Both the position numbers and the translations under genes were made by a program. Positions 12,127-24,019 of a stretch of 64,000 bases of DNA are shown piece after piece. Source of the DNA: Dipteronia dyeriana. Lineage: Eukaryota > Streptophyta > Magnoliopsida > Sapindales > Sapindaceae. The stretch lies in assembly GCA_032871835.1 (NCBI GenBank), contig CM065295.1, positions 82,949,819 through 83,013,818 of the forward strand, in the 5' to 3' direction. The notes beneath the pieces are model-generated. The model ran no database searches, was not told the DNA's origin, and saw only the letters and a list, made by a program, of their open reading frames with translations. The stretch's first letter is position 1; every line of letters begins with the position of its first letter.

Positions 12127-12136
12127 ATATAACAAA
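12127..12136. repeat. Right target-site duplication of the MULE
   Basis: ATATAACAAA, identical to 3579-3588. The following TATTATTTTGCTG continues as in the uninterrupted copy at about 52750. Confidence 0.85.
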
Positions 12137-12564
12137 TATTATTTTGCTGATTAGTAACATAATGTTTTAAAATATGCATGCACGAGTTACTGCCATTGAA
12201 GTGTAGCATATCAGAAACAGAAGGAGAACAAGCTTTTCATTGAAGAAGATGCCAGTTTCGTTATGTCTTTGTCGCTCTCATGTCTCGTACGTGTATGTGC
12301 TTGCAAATTTGTAATGTAAGCATAACAAATTTATTTACCAAGATGAATAATTGAGATTTATTTATAACACTTAGGTAAACGACAGAAGGGAAAATAATTA
12401 CAAGCAATTAAATTTAGATGTCAAAAATGCATGAATGGAGTATATGTATTAGTATTACCATTAATATAAATAGTGTACTCGATGCTAAGTATAAAATAAA
12501 AAAATAAAAAATTGTTTCCTCCCCCTCTTTACTGGAAGAACATGTAATTTGGTAAGAAAAATCA

Positions 12565-12705
12565 TCAAGAAATCTTTCTGGAAACATTCTTATACCCACA
12601 TCCCATACCTAGAAATATTAAAGTCCCCGTTTATGGATCTTGATTAATGCTAAACTTTAAATCCATAAATTCTCTTATACATTTTAGTGTTTCGATCCAA
12701 TATGG
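12565..12705 (-). pseudogene. RCL1: Fragment of the RCL1 last exon
   Basis: On the minus strand this reads as the C-terminal portion of an RNA 3'-terminal phosphate cyclase-like protein, through LKFSINQDP and LIFLGMGCG to KNVSRKIS. A TAA interrupts it after INQDP. The natural-looking end KIS followed by TGA is kept here, whereas the larger RCL1 copy at 53 kb has lost it. The fragment starts where the duplication breaks and has no upstream exons, so it is a dead partial copy. Confidence 0.8.
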
Positions 12706-13210
12706 CTAAGGGCGAAGGCAAAGGGGGATACATAGGGGCATGATTCCCGTAGCCTATCAAAATTCAAGAAATTTTACTTATGTTTATATTTTGATATTAT
12801 AATATGTAAATTGGCCCCTATTTTATTGATAAATTAATTTCTTCCATGATATTTTCTTGAGAACAAATCATTTCTTCTCACAGTTTTTTACTAACAAAAC
12901 TAGTCAACCAATAAATTAGACAGGAGATCCCACACAAACATTAAGGGCCCAGCTGCGGGTTTAAAACTTTAAACCCTCAAAAAGCCCTTTCAAAATCTTC
13001 TTCTCTTCGATCTCACCGACATCTCTTCGACCACCATTCACCAACTACACTACAACATTCTTCGACTTCTTCTCCAAAATCGACTCAACGTTTGTTCTTC
13101 ACCGTCCGATCTAGGCCGCCATCTCCACCGCCTCCTCTGCCGCCAGCGGTGGTAAAGGACACCAAGCCACCAATCAATGTTGGTGTCTCCTCCGCCTCAA
13201 CTAGTCAACT
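12706..13210. other. Sequence between duplication end and GRAS fragment
   Basis: AT-rich to 12950, then a C- and T-rich stretch (12990-13200) that resembles a 5' UTR or N-terminal coding region of a plant gene, with CCGCC/CCACC words. No frame stays open through it. It may belong to the same captured piece as the GRAS fragment that follows. Confidence 0.35.
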
Positions 13211-13465
13211 AATTCTTCGCCGGAAAGCGACTTTTCAACGCCACTTCTAAAGGCTCTAATGTACTGCGCTCGACTCACTGAGTCAGAACCGAATCGAGCT
13301 CTAAATTTGCTGATTAAACTAAGAGACTTAACCTCTGAACATGGAGACCCAATCGAGAGACTTGCGTTTTACATCACTGAAGCTCTCTGCAACAGAGTTT
13401 CCTACATCCGGGTCAAATTCGTCAAATCAACAGAGATAATGAATAGATCAACAACAACAGATTAA
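13211..13465 (+). pseudogene. GRAS-domain fragment (first leucine-rich region)
   Basis: The plus-strand frame reads SSPESDFSTPLLKALMYCAR and continues through LTESEPNRALNLLIKLRDL, GDPIERLAFYITEAL and CNRV. This matches the start of the GRAS domain of plant transcription factors: the first leucine heptad region with the CAR and GDP.qR.a.Y signatures. Similarity ends at about 13420 and the frame closes at 13465. A TAG lies in frame just upstream at about 13202. Only about 75 of a usual 370 or more GRAS residues are present, so it is a captured or truncated fragment. SCL26-like members resemble it most in my recollection, but I cannot assign a subfamily. Confidence 0.65.
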
Positions 13466-13598
13466 ACTGATTAAAGTCACAAAACTGATTAACAACATTA
13501 AATCGATTAAAATCAACAACATTAAACAAATTAAAGTCACAAAACTTAGATTCGAAGGAAGAAGAACAAGAAGCGCGTACCTTTGGGCTTTGAAACAG

Positions 13599-13616
13599 AG
13601 AGAGAGAGAGAGAGAT
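13599..13616. repeat. (GA)n microsatellite
   Basis: Nine GA units following the GRAS fragment. Confidence 0.9.
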
Positions 13617-14259
13617 GAAGAACAGAGACTTGAAGCGGAATAAGATAGGCCGTTTTTATGGAGTCCATTCAACTGGGGTGTGAGTTTTATGAAGAAATTC
13701 GATTGAAAGCGAGTTAATTGATTGAGAATTTGATATATATATATACATCAGAGAAGGAGAAGGCGTTAGTTTTGTAAATTAGTCTTTGATTGGATGATAT
13801 GTGAATGGATCGGATTCATTAATTGTGGTTATCTATTAATCCCAACTGTTCTTAGGCCCTCTCTAGATTGGTTGAGAACTTGAGATTTAAATTGGTCATT
13901 TACACATGAAAAACCAAGCTAGAATGTATTATAGTCAATCAAGAGTATAACTGCACTGTTTTGAAATTTGGGGCGAAAACTGTCATTTTTAGGGACTTAT
14001 TGGAATGATTGCAATAATACTTGAGCCCTATCAGAATTTTCATAATATGAGGGACCTAAATGGAACTTTCCATTGCAACGATCATATTTCTGAAGTTATC
14101 GTTGGGTCAGAGGTCGTAATGAAATTTCTAAAATCTGAGGGACGGAAATGTAATTTTTTGTTAACAGATATGACAGGGGTCAAAATGATTTTCTGAAACC
14201 TCAGGGACTTAACTGTAAATTTCCATTCCAACGGGCAAAAACGGCTATTTTCGGTTTTG

Positions 14260-14786
14260 GCTATAAATTAATGCCTTCTACCTCATTTGATATCTTCTAA
14301 GAGCCTAACCAAGTTTCCTAACATCCAAATAAAGTGTTCTAAGTCTTGTTGAGCTAAAAACTTTCCATCCATAAAATATCAAAGGCTTTTTTATACTTTG
14401 ATTTTCATATTTACTTTTAAGAGAGCTTGAATTGTTGTTGTAATCAATTTATTACATCTTTGAGTGTGAGAAACATTTGTTGATCGTTAAGAAACACTTG
14501 TAGTGAGAGAAATCCAAGTGTGAGAGGTCACTATGTAGATATTGTTGTAAGGGTTTAATTGTCACCCGAAAGTCCAATTTGATAGTGGAGTATCCTCTAG
14601 AATGCTTGGTGAGCTTGGAGGTGTGGAGTAGGCGAGACCGAACCACATAAAAATTATTGTGTTTGATTTCTCTATCCCTAATCTCTTTAATTTGTGCAAT
14701 TTAATTATATTGTTCATATTGTATTTGTAAATTTCACATACATTTTTAGAATTAAATATTGTAATTAGGAAAGTGCTTCATTGTTT
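14260..14786 (+). mobile_element. Decayed LTR remnant, copia-like
   Basis: A TATA-like GGCTATAAATTAATG at about 14260 is followed by a U5-like region. The phrase TGGAGTAGGCGAGACCGAAC, leading to a CACATAAA stretch and TTGTGTTTGATTTCTCTATC, is typical of the 3' end of plant copia LTRs in my experience. No second LTR, PBS or coding part is next to it. The left boundary is not defined; 13860-14260 holds repeated GAGGGAC.TAAATG phrases common in plant intergenic repeats. Confidence 0.45.
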
Positions 14787-17036
14787 TTAAATCTGATATG
14801 TGTTTTTAATTTTTCAATTATTGATTTGGAATTGAATCTGAATGAGATCTGATGTTGATGGTGATTTTGTTTTTATCTTTCACTCTTTTTCATTTGGGTT
14901 TGAATTGAATGGATTCTGATGTTGTTGATGACTTGTTTTCATTTTTTTTTTTGTTTTTTTTAATATATAAGAAAAAAATTAAAAAAATTAAATCAACTTT
15001 CCCTGTATTTTTTTCCAGATTTCCATCTTTTTTTTGGTTTATAAATTTTTTTATTTTTGTTTTTTTAATTTTTTTTTGTTTTTTTTAATACATAAGAATT
15101 TTTTTTTGGAATTTTTAATCAACTTTTTCTAGATTTTTTTTCCAGATTTCCATCGTTTTTTTTTGTTTTCTTTTTTAATATATATATATTAAACGGTCAT
15201 TTTAATTAAATTTTAAATTAAGGGTAAATTGATCTTTTCAGTAGCATCTGAATACATTAGGGGCATTGTAGTTATTTTACACACCTGACATGTCTGAATA
15301 TGTACTTTTGATGGATTTTGTTATAGAAAGACTAAAAGTTATATTTCGAAAAAAATCGTGAATTAAATACAACAAACTACGAGGATTAAAATACGATTTA
15401 ACTTTTATAAAAACCGGTACAATACTACAATAAGCTAAAAATAAGCTAAGAAAGATGACTGACAAAGTGACAAGTGTTCTTAATTTTAGCATCATATCTA
15501 TTTTTATCTATTTTGAACTCATTTATATTTTAAAAAACAAAATTATATATATATATATAATATTATTTGTTTTTTAGTGATCTATATACAGATACAAATT
15601 TCAATGCATGTATTGCACTCTAACCATGTTTCACTCTCTTTGTAAACGTTTCATTTTTCTTTTTTGTTGTTTCTGGACAGTGATATTCTTGTATTTTGAT
15701 TTCTTCTCTCACTTCCGATCAAAAGTCAAAACACACTATATATCTCTCTTTTTATAGGTACTCTCTCTGTGCTGTCAACATTTGGGGTTCCTGCAGGTCT
15801 TCAAGGTGTGTATCAAGCTCTCACCTTTTTTTTTTCTCTTAATCTCTCTGAAGTCTTTGTGTTTCTCTCTGGTTTTTGGTTTCTGGGTTTGTTAAAAACA
15901 TGGTTATTGAGTTCTCTTACCAAGTTTCTGCCTTTGAAATGTAAAAGCTCGACTATAAATATTATCTTTTTTTTTTGCATATTTCTTGGATGTTACATTA
16001 AGGGTAACTTTATATATATATTATGATTTGAAGCCCATACGTACATTGCGACTGACATTGTTTCACTTTGCTATTTTTATTTGGGCTGGTTATTTTATTT
16101 TATTTATATCTTTTATGTTTATCAATTGTTTGATTATTATAGAGTGAATTTCTGCCTTTGAAATGTATAAGCTCGACTAGAAATATTATCTTTTATGCAT
16201 ATTTCTTGGATGTTACACTAAGGGTAGCTATTTTTTTTTTTAATGATTTGAAGCTCATACGAACATTGCGACTCAATATTGTTTTACTTGCTATTTTTAT
16301 TTGGGTTGATTTTTTATTTTATTTTATGTATATCTTTTATATTTATCCATATTTTGATTATTGTAGAGTGAGTTTCATATTATCTATTGTCTCCATGTTA
16401 CCAAGTCTCTGTGTTTATCTCTGGTTTTTGGTAACAGGGTTTTCATGACAATTTTTAATTTTATTAGTATTAAAAAGCTTGTAGTTTGATGTTTGTATAT
16501 AAGTTTGTTTTATAAGATCACGGATGAACTACTTTGTGCAGATTGAAGCTTGAACAATATTGAAGCCCTCAACAGCAGACCAAAAGGATAGCTACAAGCT
16601 AATCAGATGTGGTGATTGTTTTATTTATTTCTCTTTCAATAACTGGTTTCTCAATTTGGATTCGGGTGTTTTGAGCTTCTTGACTTTTTATATTAATTTT
16701 TTTTTAATAAAAACCGAATTAAACTAACCGACATCCATTATAATATCTTAAACAGTTCAAATCCGTTTAGGATAATTTTCGGGATCCAAATAAATTTTAA
16801 AGCTTTTAATTTGTACTAATATTTACATTTGATGTTTGTAGGATAACGAAATTCAAGAAATAGAAACTAGTGTTGAAACCACGGATACGGTAATATATTT
16901 TAACGTTTTTTATTGTTTTATTTTCAAAAAAAAAATGTAGAAGATTACTATATATACATTTGATGTTGTAGACTATTGCTATAAATGAAAATGAATCTAA
17001 AGTTGTGGTGGACAGACACATATCGCAATTGGTCAA
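14787..17036 (+). repeat. Left arm of the giant inverted repeat
   Basis: It pairs with 39390-41627. It contains poly-T rich sequence (14940-15180), the block ending TCAGTAGCATCTGAATACAT, exon-like blocks after TTTATAG (about 15757) and after TGCAG (about 16542), and an exon-like block at about 16842-16888 starting DNEIQEIE. Some GT/AG borders are intact. Confidence 0.8.
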
Positions 17037-17185
17037 AGATTTTTTTTTTCATTGTTTTATAAATTCAATTAATTTATTGTGTGACGTATTAAATTGTGTT
17101 TTTGTTGAATGAAATCTTTTTGTTAATTTGGATCATATTCTTTTTTTCAACTCATTTTTTTTTCATCTGGTATGTTTTTCCGGTG

Positions 17186-18050
17186 GTTGAAGTTTCAACA
17201 TAATTTAGTTCAATGGTGGTATAATCATCAGCTGAGACATATACCGATGGTTGTAGTTATCTTAATGTTGATCTTACAAAACAGAGAAGTAAGTTCTTAT
17301 TTATGGGTTAATTACCGTTGTTTTGGAAAGTTGTAGCATTGTTAAGTTTTTAGTAAATTATGTCCTCACTTTTCTTTTGGAAAGTCTTCGGATTGGCAAA
17401 ACTTTACAGTGATTATTTTTTTTAGTGGTCTACAACTCTTTATGGAATTTTCATTTTGTTGATACCGCTAACCAAGTTGATCACTTACAAGAGGTACGGA
17501 GAATATTTTTTAACATTAATCTATAATTAATACTATTGACCTTATTCTATAATTATTATATTTTATTCTATAATTAGTATTAAAATTTATTAACATGTGA
17601 CATAGGTTTCCATTGCCATTAGCATTTTATGCATTTCATTAGTAGTGGGATTTATAATCATAGGGATTAGCACCCTGTATCCGATTCAGCATAAGAGATA
17701 TAGAGATAGAATAGAAATCTTGACAATTATTTTCATGGACGACTTTGTGATAACAATGCCAAACATATTGAAGACAATTGAGGTCATGAGTCTAAGTTGT
17801 TTGTCTGAACAAGTTGGTAACATTTTGCATTGATTTTATTAACAAGTTGGTGCAATTTTTAGATATTGTCATGGAATATGCTAGTGGTGACCACAAAGAC
17901 TGAAGGGAACGATCATAAAGAACGATCATAAAGAACTTTAGTTCAATTGAACAAATGACCCATATGGATTTACTTTGTACAGACATGATTGGGATCATGA
18001 CATCAAACAACCCTTTAGTTTTGAAAAGCTTGATTAGGGTTGGTGGTTTA
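17186..18050 (+). pseudogene. AHA: Plasma-membrane H+-ATPase fragment, copy 1 (plus arm)
   Basis: Exon pieces occur in the order of a plant P3A proton pump: an N-terminal membrane region at about 17190-17280; GKSSDWQNF at about 17379 (family: GKPPDWQDF); FHFVDTANQVDHLQE at 17447-17491 (family: AHLVDSTNQVGHFQK); then 17607-17830 with YPIQHKRYRDRIE and FVITMPN, matching TM4 and its PIAMP motif; then MDLLCTDMIGIMT at about 17965. The last replaces the invariant phosphorylation motif DKTGTLT: the Asp is kept (17982) but Lys and Thr are lost. Frameshifts and stops separate the pieces, and the region between the second and third blocks (about 150 residues in the family) is missing. It is a dead copy. 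Confidence 0.8.
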
Positions 18051-18099
18051 TTGTTTGTCTATTTTATTTACTTATTTATATTAATCTAGACAAGTAGTA

Positions 18100-18990
18100 A
18101 ACCACTAACCCTAATCAAGCTTTTCAAAACTGAAGGGTTGTTTGATGTCATGATCCCAATCATGTCTGTGCAGAGTAAATCCATATGGGTCATTTGTTCA
18201 ATTGAACTAAAGTTCTTTATGATCGTTTTTTCAGTCTCTGCGGTCACCACTAGCATATTCCATGACAATATCTACAAATTACACCAACTTGATGACAAAA
18301 TCAATGTAAAAATGTTAACAACTTGTTCAGACAAACAACTTAGACCCATGACCTCAATTGTCTTAAATATGTTTGGCATTGTTATCACAAAGCCGCCCAT
18401 GAAAATAATTGTCAAGTTTTCTATTCCATCTCTATATCTCTTGTGCTAAATCGGATACAGGGTGCTAATCCCTATGATTATACATCACACTACTAATGAA
18501 ATACAGAAAATGCTAATGACAATGGAAACCTACGTCACATGTTAATAAATTTTAATACTAATTATAAAATAAAATATAATAATTATAGATTATGGTCAAT
18601 AGTATTAATTATAGATTAATGTTACAAAAAAAAATTTCTCTGCACCTTTTGTAAGTGATCAACTTGGTTAGCGGCATCAACAAAATGAAATTCCATAAAG
18701 AATTGTAGACCACTAAAAAAAAAAATCTCTGTAAAGTTTTGTCAATCCGGAGGCTTTCCCTAAGAAACGTGAGGACATAATTTATTAAAAACTTAACAAT
18801 ACTTTCCAAAACAACGGTAATTAGCCCATAAATAAGACCTTACTCCTCCGTTTTGTAAGATCAACATTAAGATAAACCATCAGCATATGTCTCGACCGAT
18901 GATTATACCACCATTGAACTAAATTATGTTGAAACTTCAACCACCGGAAAAGCATACAAGATGGAAAAAGAAGACATAAGGAATATGATC
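18100..18990 (-). pseudogene. AHA: Plasma-membrane H+-ATPase fragment, inverted copy (minus arm)
   Basis: The same exon series as copy 1, on the minus strand as the second arm of the palindrome. The clearest part runs IIKNFSSIEQMTHMDLLCTD then MIGIMTSN, corresponding to the family's [21 protein letters not shown] region. The TM4 block and the FHFVD-type block follow in the expected reverse positions. Like copy 1, it has lost the catalytic motif and is interrupted. Confidence 0.78.
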
Positions 18991-19682
18991 TAAATTAACA
19001 AAAAGATTTCATCCAATAAAAACACAATCCAATACATCACACAATAAATTAATTGAATTTGTAAAAACAATAAAAAAAAAGATCTTTTACCAATTGCGAA
19101 ATGTGTCTGTCTACCACAACTTTCATTTATAGCAATAGCCTACAACATCAAATGTATATATTAATTAGTCTTTTACATAATTTTTTGTTGACAATAAAAA
19201 ACGTAAAAATCTATTATTGTATTCGTGGTTTCAACACTAGTTTCTATTTCTTGAATTTTGTTATCCTACAAACATCAAATGTAAATATCAGTATCTTGAA
19301 CGGATTTGAATTGTTTCAGATATTATAATGGATATCGGTTTGTTTAATTAGGTTTCTATTAAAAAAACAAAATTACTATAAAAAGTCAAGAAACTCAAAA
19401 CACTCGAATCCAAATTGAGAAACCAGTTACTGAAAGATATAAATAAATAAAAACAATCACCATTTCTGATTAGCTTGGAGCTCTCTTTTTGGTTTGCTGT
19501 TGAGGGCTTCAATATTGTTCAAGCTTCAATCTATACAAGGAAGTTCATCCATGATCTTATAAAACAAACTTATATACAAACATCAAACTGCAAGCTTTTT
19601 TACCAATAAAATTAATAAAATTAGAAAATGTCAAGAAAATTCTGTAACAAAAAACCAGAGAGAAACACAGAGACTTGGTAAC

Positions 19683-20980
19683 ATGGAGACGAAAAAGTAT
19701 GGTGAATATTCCGGCCATGGTGGGGAGAAAGATTTTATGGCTACCTTACATTCCATTTTTGTTGACAACATCAATCCTTGTGTGGATTCGAATTGTTTAT
19801 GGGTTATTTTCAAATCTTTTGGGAGAGTTAAGGATGTGTATTTGTCTTTCAAAAAATGTCTTCAAAAAATTGATCTAGGAGGTGTAGCTTTGCTTTCATT
19901 CGATTTGAGACACTTGAAGACGCAAAAAAGGTAGTAAAGTTGTCAAACGGAATGCTGGTTTATGCTGGTTTATGGCTGGTCGATCAGCACAAAGATAGCC
20001 GTTTATGGGGCTGCTAATCATTATGGAATATTTGAGGTTGATGAAGACAAGAAGATTCCTGAAGCTGATGGAAAAAAAGGGAGATTAAAGCCTCACAAAA
20101 GCATTGGCTTTAGGTCCATCTCGGAGGTGTTGAGAGTCGGCCAGAAAAGGATCTTAAAGGAGGTGAAAAAATGATGGTTTCGTCTGAAGAATTCAAGAAA
20201 GAAATAGGGGTCTCAATGTCATGGAGCAGTAATAAGAATGATTGCAGGTGGCTCGCTAAGTGCACGGTGGGTATTCTTAAAGAGTTTTCAAGTGTCTCTA
20301 GTGTGAATCATCGTTTGAGTAGTAGAGGTTTCAATTTTTCTGCTGCATATTTGGGAGATAAAGCTGTGCTATGGAGTTTCGAATCGGAAAGTGATAAAGA
20401 GGGCTTCATGAACAATAGATTTTTCTAGGACGATTGCTTTTTTTCTATGGAAAAATGTTTTGAGAATTTTAGTTCATTCCATTATGTTCTAATTGATGAA
20501 GAAACCGTTTGTGGTGGATGTTGAAGAGGGCTCATTTGTGGTCAAGGTGGAGGAGGAAGACTCTCCGATGGAAAGAAGGTGACTTCTCGGACGGAGATTC
20601 CGCAGGCGAGTTGGCCGACTGCTCAGAAATTGGATAGGAAGGGAGCCTGCAAGTTTTCTTTTTATGTTTCTGATTCAAATGATAGAGATTGGGAGGCTGA
20701 AAAAGGACTGGGATCAGGCCTATTACAAAGTCAAAAAGGGCTCAAGGAGGTCAGCAGAGCAGAGGTGTAACAAGAATGGATATAAAGGTCAGACTATAGT
20801 GAAAAATTTGAATCCAGGTTGCCTTTCGAAGCATAATTTGGGAGGTGATGCTAAAGAAGAGTTCACATCAGACAAAAGAGAGGAAAGATGGCATCAAACT
20901 TTTGAGTTCATAAAGAACCCTCTTGAAACAGAAGCGAATGTGCTTAGTTTCAGAAAAAAATTTAGACACTTGCATACCTA
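19683..20980 (+). pseudogene. RRM-domain protein pseudogene
   Basis: The first frame (19683-19934) has an RRM-like fold pattern: SIFVDNINP (RNP2 position) and GGVALLSFD (RNP1 position). It then shifts frame to 19962-20174 (KIAVYGAANH) and again to 20171-20428 (MSWSSNKND...LAKCTVGILKEFSSVS), continuing raggedly to about 20980. I recall this arrangement from a plant family of RRM proteins often found next to LINE-type or other repeat sequences, but no reverse transcriptase is visible here. The ATG lies exactly at the outer end of the right palindrome arm. Several frameshifts make it non-functional. Confidence 0.65.
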
Positions 20981-20989
20981 GTATGAAGG

Positions 20990-23900
20990 CATATTGTTGT
21001 GGATTAAAATATTCTAGCTCATGATTTTCTTTTTCCTTTTTTATTCCATTCTTGGTGTTAGCTACTCTTTGGAAGCCATGTCACAGTGTCACACAGAAGA
21101 AAAGTGCACATAATGAAAAGAAAATTGAACCAAAATTTTCTATCCAAGAATTTCTAATATACAAACGTTTTTATTTATGCAACCAAATCTCAATATATAA
21201 AAAATCGATTATCTCAGGAGATGTCTCCACTGCGATACAGTTGATAAACATGTATAATCAGCAGCCTGTTATAATACATGCCAGAACATCAACCTTACCT
21301 CGTGCATAAATTGTGTAAACTAGACGGATCGCATCAACCCATCCATCTAGGGATTCCCATGAGTCAGCAACCTGAAGGATTTAAAGAAATTCAAGTTGCC
21401 TAATACAAAATGAATGGTGGATTAGACTCGATGGGAGGGAAGTTAATTTCTAAGTGAAGGTCAAACGGTTCAAGAGAATAAGTGAGAAGATTTGAAGGGC
21501 CTCTAAAAGTAATTCGCTACACCTCTATACTAGTAAAAAATTGACATCTTATTATCAGTGGGCATGAGTATAAGTGTCATATTTCAACATGGGCACATGG
21601 TATTGGACAGTTGGACACGACACCTCCCAAAAATCTTACCGCAAGTACATAATTATACAAGGGTATGCTTGTGCATGCATTTTAATAGAAGAAATGTTTT
21701 CACAGGAAAAATCTACAATACTTAGCAAGAAAACTGGTCCATGAACTGTGTCAATGTAGAGGCCTGCACCAGGTGGTAACGTCAGATCGGCACAAGCTGA
21801 CACAGAAACAATACCTAGAACATCAATCTAATAGCCTTTTTGTCACCAAATTCTCCTGATCTGCCAGAGAGGCTTCCAGGTGCCTGCTTCTGCTTCTGTT
21901 CAACTTTGCTAACCTGCAAGCTCATGGACAGGAAGATTTAAAAGAAGAAAAAGAAACGAGTAAAGGAACATCTTATTAGTACAATAAGTGTCCTACATCT
22001 AATTTCACACCTAATTGTCGGACCACCGACCACCAAACAATTACACTACTAATATTCATAACAGCCACCAAACCTTTTGGCTGAGAAATGATGAAAAAAA
22101 GGGTACCACATGCTTGTCTTATTAATTTTTATTAACGTTGTCATTGTATCTATAATAACATTCTTTAGATTCTTGGTGGCAACATATTAGAAATTTGAAA
22201 TGTATGCAATTTAATTGTTAAGTGATGATACTCCTATATTTACCATCAGGGACTTGAACAGCTTAGTGTTTCAAGGCACATAACAAGAAAATTCATTTTT
22301 GCAATTTAATTGGCATGCAATCCTACAGTGGAGATACATACATAATATTAGAATGCACAAAAGAGAACACACCAAAATTACCTGTTGAAACCCTTCGTGA
22401 TTTAAAACAAACTGTGATTTTTTTCAATCACTATGAGGAGCAACTAGGCTCCCAACGGGTGCTGCCATCAAATATCCAACTTTAAGATGTGGTAAGGGTA
22501 GCTGTTAACAATTAAAGCTGCCATCAAATATCTTTTGGACTGAATGACTCATTCAAATTTCTAGTTAAGTTAGGTTGAGTGAAATACTATTAAATATATG
22601 CATTTTTTCGTATGAACGTATTGTGAACCTTTGGGTGTGGCCTCGAAGGTTCAGATAATGGTACAATGTAAATCACACAACCACATCCTTTTTTTTACTT
22701 TCTGTTTCCAACCAACAAAGGACATTTAAGGAAGTCATCTAATAGACTGCTGTGCACACTAAACTGTTAAAGACCAATATCATGACTGACTGACTCAAAT
22801 ATAACAAATAGGACTACATGTTTATACAGAGAAACACATTCGAGGACAACATAAATCCAAAAACAATGTGTAGAAAAATAAAACTGACCATGGAGCGCAC
22901 AAGCTGCAAGAAACTGATGTAAACCTGTAAATAACAACAAATAAAAAAATTATCTACTTATCCCACAGAAAAAGAATGGAAGAAGATGAGATCTTCTCCC
23001 TCCCCCTCTCAGTGCAGCAATGATTATGGACTTGACTGGATACATTAATTCCGCTAACCTTCCAAATTGACAAGATTGAATCAATAACATGTGCGCTGGA
23101 TTGTTGCACTTATACAATTAAGATCAATTTGGCAATAAAAAGTAAAGAGATACTTGTAGGCTATGTCAACTACACCAAGTAGGTTTAAAGCCGTATCAGA
23201 AAATATTGGTCAAGAAGCACGAATATGTGTCCCTACCGAGTAACTTGGTTTCAATGCATGGGCAAGGCAACTGCAATGTAGATAGCAGATCGGCTGTATA
23301 ACTCATTAGGCGAAACCTCTTTAGCATTTAGTGTTCCTCCAGTTCTTAATGTGTCCTCTGCTAATGCATACTGGAAGCAAATTAGAATATCAAGAGATCA
23401 GACTCAAAGCTCACGTGCTATACACGAGATAACTTGAGAATGAAGTATTTCATGTTATCCAGTTCAGTTAAGATAACCAACGTTACAAGTAAAAATATGC
23501 CAATTAAAGATGGAGGGATAAATAAAAAACTGACCAAGACAAAAACGTTAGTTGACTAAATCATAATTGAAAGAATTAAAAAAACGTTAAACAAATAAAA
23601 TTCAAAATAAGAAACACGAGCACTACTGGGTTTTTAGTTAGTTGATCTATACACGCTCATATGTTCTGTATTAATCTAATATATGTAATGTATGTTTGAA
23701 TAAACATATGATATAATTTGAAACTACTACGGGACATAAGCCAACATAAACAACTTTTCATTCTTCTGCTTCCGAGAGGATTTACTACCTGATGAGGTTT
23801 TACAACTTCTAAACATATCATAGATCAGCTTGGATCTCATATTCCTGCCTCAATTCAATAAATTGAATCTGGACATCAGGACGTGTCCTATTATAAGGAA

Positions 23901-24000
23901 ATCAATGTAATAATGTTGTGCTGCAGTATAGATCTAAAGCAAAGATGATGCTGCCCTTCATTCACTATCTTCTACCAGGGACGGAACTAGAGTGACAAAA
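20990..24000 (-). pseudogene. Unidentified multi-exon gene remnant
   Basis: On the minus strand, short exon-like pieces have plausible AG/GT borders. One at about 23368-23240 reads [15 protein letters not shown], then [20 protein letters not shown], and then falls out of frame by one base. One at about 22931-22888 reads VYISFLQLVRSMV. One at about 21916-21835 reads VSKVEQKQKQAPGSLSGRSG. One at about 21823-21722 reads [19 protein letters not shown]. One at about 21373-21309 reads [17 protein letters not shown]. The pieces look like real conserved protein and I believe they come from one plant gene, but I cannot name it. At least one frameshift shows decay. Between the pieces is AT-rich intron-like sequence. 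Confidence 0.45.
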
Positions 24001-24019
24001 CTAGAGGGGCCAAATAGTA

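Larger units (their letters stand above)
12127..12705. repeat. Segmental duplication copy A, right part
   Basis: Closely similar in the same orientation to about 52740-53315, with small indels (shared GTTACTGCCATTGAAGTG, GAAGAAGATGCCAGT and ATTAGTATTACCATTAATAT). Similarity stops at about 12705 with CAATATGG, inside the exon equivalent to the last exon of RCL1. Confidence 0.85.
16395..19686. repeat. 3.3 kb palindrome with a 27 bp centre
   Basis: 16395-18060 is repeated as reverse complement at 18088-19686. The arms meet around TTATTGTTTGTC and GACAAGTAGTAA with only 27 AT-rich bases between. The similarity is high but not perfect; small indels and substitutions are visible throughout, which argues against a simple assembly fold. 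Both arms carry the same H+-ATPase exons, so a transcript through the centre would form a long hairpin. Confidence 0.88.
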
